DNA from: Nocardioides speluncae
GTDB taxonomy: Bacteria; Actinomycetota; Actinomycetes; Propionibacteriales; Nocardioidaceae
Direction: 5' to 3'
Length of the DNA: 43,206 nt
NCBI RefSeq assembly: GCF_003121585.1
Contig: NZ_QEOO01000030.1
Coordinates: 1-43,206 of the forward strand
Part shown: piece after piece, positions 40,651-43,206 of the stretch
Position numbering within the stretch: the stretch's first letter is position 1
Layout: the number at the start of each line of letters is the position of its first letter
Notes under the pieces: generated by a model
The model's database searches: none
What the model saw: the letters and a program-made list of their open reading frames with translations, nothing else
Told to the model about the DNA's origin: nothing
Program-made: the position numbers and the translations under genes

Positions 40651-41017
40651 GGGGCTGATCGGTTTCGACTTGGGACGTTAGTTCCAGGGGAAGCGGGTCG
40701 AGAAGCCAGCGTCATCTCGTAAACGATCGCTGGAAACCAATAGTTGCCGACTCTAAGCGCAACAACTTCGCTCTCGCTGCCTAAGCAGTGATCGAAGGGT
40801 CAGACCGGGCATCCGTCTCCGTCCCGGACCCTGGCCTCATCTAGGGGACTTGCCTTTCAACCCTCGTCACGGAGGTTGATCGGGACTTTTTCGTGACTGG
40901 GCCTGTCGGCGACGTGTCTGTGCGAGCGCCGGGGCCGAGAAAACGCCATCACCGACTGCACCCGGAGAAGACCTGGTTCGACGCTCGAGGACGCGGGTTC
41001 GATTCCCGCCAGCTCCA
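40651..41017 (+). ncRNA. ssrA: tmRNA (transfer-messenger RNA)
   Basis: 5' GGGGCTGATCGGTTTCGACT and 3' GGTTCGATTCCCGCCAGCTCC are the standard tmRNA ends. The acceptor stem GGGGCUG/CAGCUCC pairs over 7 bp with one G-U. The tag frame starts at GCC 40746 and reads ADSKRNNFALAA, then TAA at 40782-40784. The 3' end continues ACGA in DNA rather than ACCA, so CCA must be added after transcription. Several pseudoknot stems are plausible, not drawn. Confidence 0.97.
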
Positions 41018-41024
41018 CGAGATC

Positions 41025-41069
41025 GAGGGCGAAGTGTGTTCGCAGAACTGCGCGATCCACTTCGCTCTC
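41025..41069 (+). terminator. Hairpin after tmRNA
   Basis: Arms 41025-41036 (GAGGGCGAAGTG) and 41058-41069 pair over 12 bp with one G-U, and the loop is 21 bases. It begins 8 bases past the tmRNA end. A likely terminator or processing hairpin. The rest up to 41163 holds no gene that I can support. Confidence 0.6.
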
Positions 41070-41163
41070 GTCATTTGTGCGCGACTTCGTCGCGCGGGCG
41101 GGGGCTTCGCCACCCGCACCCCCGGATCGGGCCAGCACGATGACTGGTCTCGGTGACCGAGCG

Positions 41164-42156
41164 TCATCGCAACCAGCCGTCGCGGACAAGGCAGATGCCG
41201 AGCTGGAGACGGTTACTGGCCCCGAGCGTCGTCATCAAGGACTGGATGCGTCGCTGGGCCGTGCGGTAGCCAATGTCCAGCTGGCGGGCGATGGCCTGAT
41301 CGGTGAGACCAGCGGCGAGAAGTCGGATCAGGTGATCGTCAACGACCAGTTCATGCTCGGCCAAGAGTGGGCGATCCCTGGTGAGGGGCACCGCTCGGAT
41401 CCAGAGAGTCTCGAACAGGGCGTGCAGGGCATCCAGCAGGCCACAGGGGTGCACGATGATGGACGAGTCGAGGGCCTCGGGATCTCCATGGAGTTGGATC
41501 ATCCCGATCCGCCGGTCGGCCAGGATCATCTTGATGGGGACTTCGGAGGCGACTCGGCCGAGTTCCCCTGCGGCGATGCTTTCGGTGATGTCCTCGACCC
41601 GGCCGGGTAGTTCCAGGCTGGTGCGGTCATAGAGCACGCGATAGCGGACTTGGGTTTCCTGTATCACCTCGAACTCGACTGGATTGCGTACTGTCGTCGG
41701 GTCGACGTACGGCGGCTTGTCGCAGATCATGACCTCGTGTCGCGCGGAGCGCTGGATCTGTTCGACTCTTTGCCGAGTCGCATCAAGTCCGGAGACGATC
41801 TCGACGAGCTCGTGCCCGTCGACGGCACGCTCCGCTCGGCGCCAGCGCCTGCCGAGGTCCTCCACGCTGGCCCGGACTCGACGCAGATCCTCCTGACGGG
41901 CGAGGATCAGCGTCTCTAACGCCATCTCTGGGGCGACCGCGACGTAGCGCACCGGTTTGTTGGGCAGCCGGCTGACAAGCCCCGACGTGCGGAGCGCGGC
42001 TACAGCGGCCTGAAGACGGCCGCGCGACAGGTCAGGTCGCCACTCGTGGAGTTGGGTGATCGTGGCTGCATGCCGATCGACGAGCAGCCCGTACACGTCA
42101 CCTTCGACCGGACTCAGTCCCAGCGCCTTGAGACTCTCGGCGTCGCTTCGGCTCAT
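41164..42156 (-). CDS. TrmB-like/LuxR-type fusion transcriptional regulator
   Basis: 330 residues from the ATG at 42156, with GGAG 8 bases before it; the ATG at 42168 lacks such a site. An N-terminal TrmB-type winged helix (LKALGLSPVEGDVYGLLVDR and RGRLQAAVAALRTSGLVSRL) is followed by a coiled linker, a central effector region with VMICDKPPYVDPT, and a C-terminal LuxR-like helix-turn-helix (LIRLLAAGLTDQAIARQLDI, then GYRTAQRRIQSLMTTLGA). Two DNA-binding modules on one chain. It is divergent from a subtilase gene and is the likely regulator of it. Confidence 0.85.
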   Translation of the reverse strand: MSRSDAESLKALGLSPVEGDVYGLLVDRHAATITQLHEWRPDLSRGRLQAAVAALRTSGLVSRLPNKPVRYVAVAPEMALETLILARQEDLRRVRASVEDLGRRWRRAERAVDGHELVEIVSGLDATRQRVEQIQRSARHEVMICDKPPYVDPTTVRNPVEFEVIQETQVRYRVLYDRTSLELPGRVEDITESIAAGELGRVASEVPIKMILADRRIGMIQLHGDPEALDSSIIVHPCGLLDALHALFETLWIRAVPLTRDRPLLAEHELVVDDHLIRLLAAGLTDQAIARQLDIGYRTAQRRIQSLMTTLGASNRLQLGICLVRDGWLR

Positions 42157-42296
42157 TGTTGTCTCCATCTGCGACTCACCCTGCCTGGCGTGTTCACGCC
42201 GACGGCGTCTACACGCCTTGCCGATCGGTTCCCAGTGCGAGCCTCGAGAGCTAGCGTCGCACACCTGGCTCTCGGCCTGTCCAAAGGAGGAACGCG
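42157..42296. promoter_or_regulatory. Divergent region between TrmB/LuxR regulator and subtilase
   Basis: 140 bases holding both upstream regions. The subtilase has a strong ribosome-binding site (AAAGGAGGA) before its GTG. No operator could be singled out. Confidence 0.35.
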
Positions 42297-43193
42297 GTGC
42301 TAGTCAACAAGCGACGCAGGTGGCTGCTCAGATCGGTGATCGGGTGGATGGCGGTGGTTGGGCTGGTCGTCACCGGCGTGACCACACAGGCCCTAACCGG
42401 AGCGGCGGCCGACCCGCCCTCACTGGCGAAGAAGATCAGGCCTGAGCTGACGAAAGCCTTCGAGGCCAAGACCACCACCGACTTCTGGATCCGCTTCCAG
42501 GACGAGGCCGACCTGACCCAGGCGAGCAAGCTCTCCAACTGGAACGAGCGTGGTGCGGCGGTCGCCGCGGCGCTGCGCAAGACCGCGGCCGAGAGTCAGG
42601 CAAAGGTCCGGGCCGAGCTCAACGGTCTGCACCTGAAGTACCAGACCTTCTGGGCCTCGAACGCGATCCGAGTCTCCGGCGGCTCGATGAGCGTGGCGCA
42701 GAGCCTCGCCGAGCACGCCGAGGTCGAGGGCCTCTACGCCCCTATCGCCTACGAAGCGCCGAAGGTCACCCCCGCTCAGACCGTGCAACAGGTCAACTCG
42801 CTCGAGTGGGGCCTGGCAAACATCAATGCCGACGACGTCTGGTCGCAGTACGGCGACAAGGGCGCGGGCATCGTGATCGCGAACATCGACACCGGTGTCC
42901 AGTACGACCACCCGGCACTGGTGAACAAGTACCGCGGCAACAACGGCGACGGCACGTTCGATCACAACTACAGCTGGTTCGACGCCGCCGGCACCTCCCC
43001 GGACGCACCGTCCGACACCAACGGCCACGGCACCCACACGATGGGCACCATGGTCGGCGACGACGGCGCCGGCAACCAGATCGGCGTCGCACCAGACGTC
43101 AAATGGATCGGGGGCCTTCGCCCCGGATCTTGGACACGGTGGGTGGTTGATTACGCCGCGGTGGGCAGCGTAGTGGCCCGGCGGGCCTCGTAG
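42297..43193 (+). pseudogene. Secreted subtilase (S8) truncated by an insertion element
   Basis: GTG start at 42297. Signal/anchor segment LLRSVIGWMAVVGLVVTGVT, a propeptide to about 165, then the S8 domain with D198 (ANIDTGVQYDHP) and H244 (NGHGTHTMGTM). The S8 sequence stops after GVAPDVKWIG, where relatives continue CRNM; from about 43108-43130 the frame reads into unrelated DNA and ends at the TAG at 43191-43193. The oxyanion Asn and catalytic Ser are lost, so the product would be inactive. The reading-frame end coincides with an IS3-type element end. The remaining half of the gene may lie beyond the element, outside the window. Confidence 0.88.
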
Positions 43194-43204
43194 GTGGACG
43201 GGGA
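43151..43204 (-). CDS. IS3-type transposase OrfB, C-terminal end (partial)
   Basis: On the minus strand from the right edge the frame reads SPSTYEARRATTLPTAA and then TAA (43153-43151). This resembles the very C-terminus of IS3-family OrfB integrases (typical ending HSxLGxLSPxxYEARR). The stop lies about 20-40 bases from the subtilase break, the spacing expected between an OrfB stop and the element end. Only 17 residues are visible, so the family is a reasoned guess. Confidence 0.5.
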   Translation of the reverse strand, partial: SPSTYEARRATTLPTAA

Positions 43205-43206
43205 CA

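Overview
The window is high-GC actinobacterial chromosome. The gene content (Ku plus two-piece LigD-like repair proteins, a tad pilus locus, a prfB/ftsE/ftsX/smpB/ssrA block, an acyl-ACP desaturase), many apparently leaderless genes, and intergenic palindromes of the type I associate with Nocardioides point to the Nocardioidaceae (Nocardioides/Kribbella side of Propionibacteriales). This placement is inference from gene style, not from a marker search.

Layout. 1-95: C-terminal end of an IS630-type transposase, cut by the window edge. 0.1-9.3 kb: NHEJ genes in two pieces (Ku on the minus strand; a stand-alone ATP-dependent ligase and LigD-type polymerase on the plus strand). Between them lie a secreted subtilase, a Tat-exported PhoD-like phosphatase, a leaderless SSI-like inhibitor homologue and a TetR regulator. 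9.3-16.1 kb: four paralogous secreted RTX-type (calcium-binding repeat) proteins, the first separated from the rest by an IS110-family element with a plausible bridge-RNA region. 16.1-25.9 kb: PAP2-type membrane protein, small MscS-like membrane protein, inorganic pyrophosphatase, tyrosine phosphatase, a large membrane patatin-like protein, a TetR/alpha-beta-hydrolase divergent pair with a clear operator, an acyl-ACP desaturase and an NTF2-like protein. 26.1-30.6 kb: compact tad locus (cpaF-tadB-tadC-flp-like-tadE-tadE-like-tadG-like), almost every junction overlapping. 30.8-41.0 kb: prfB, ftsE, ftsX, an M23 peptidoglycan hydrolase, smpB and tmRNA, normally a tight housekeeping neighbourhood. 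Here it is split by about 5 kb holding a fifth RTX-type protein, a membrane protein, a membrane-bound LuxR regulator, a lipoprotein and an SDR enzyme. 41.2-43.2 kb: a TrmB/LuxR fusion regulator divergent from a second subtilase, which is broken by an IS3-type element whose transposase C-terminus sits on the right edge.

How the genes fit together. Ku, ligase and polymerase would form bacterial NHEJ. FtsE/FtsX with the coiled-coil M23 protein is the divisome-linked hydrolase control module. SmpB with ssrA is trans-translation. The tad genes build a type IVc pilus but need a prepilin peptidase from elsewhere. The most unusual items are the RTX paralogue array with its IS110 insertion, the cytosolic-looking SSI homologue coupled to a TetR regulator near a subtilase, the patatin domain split by a multi-helix insertion, the two copies of a long palindrome, and the palindrome lying across the divergent ppa/phosphatase promoters. 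I found no tRNA, rRNA or CRISPR array.
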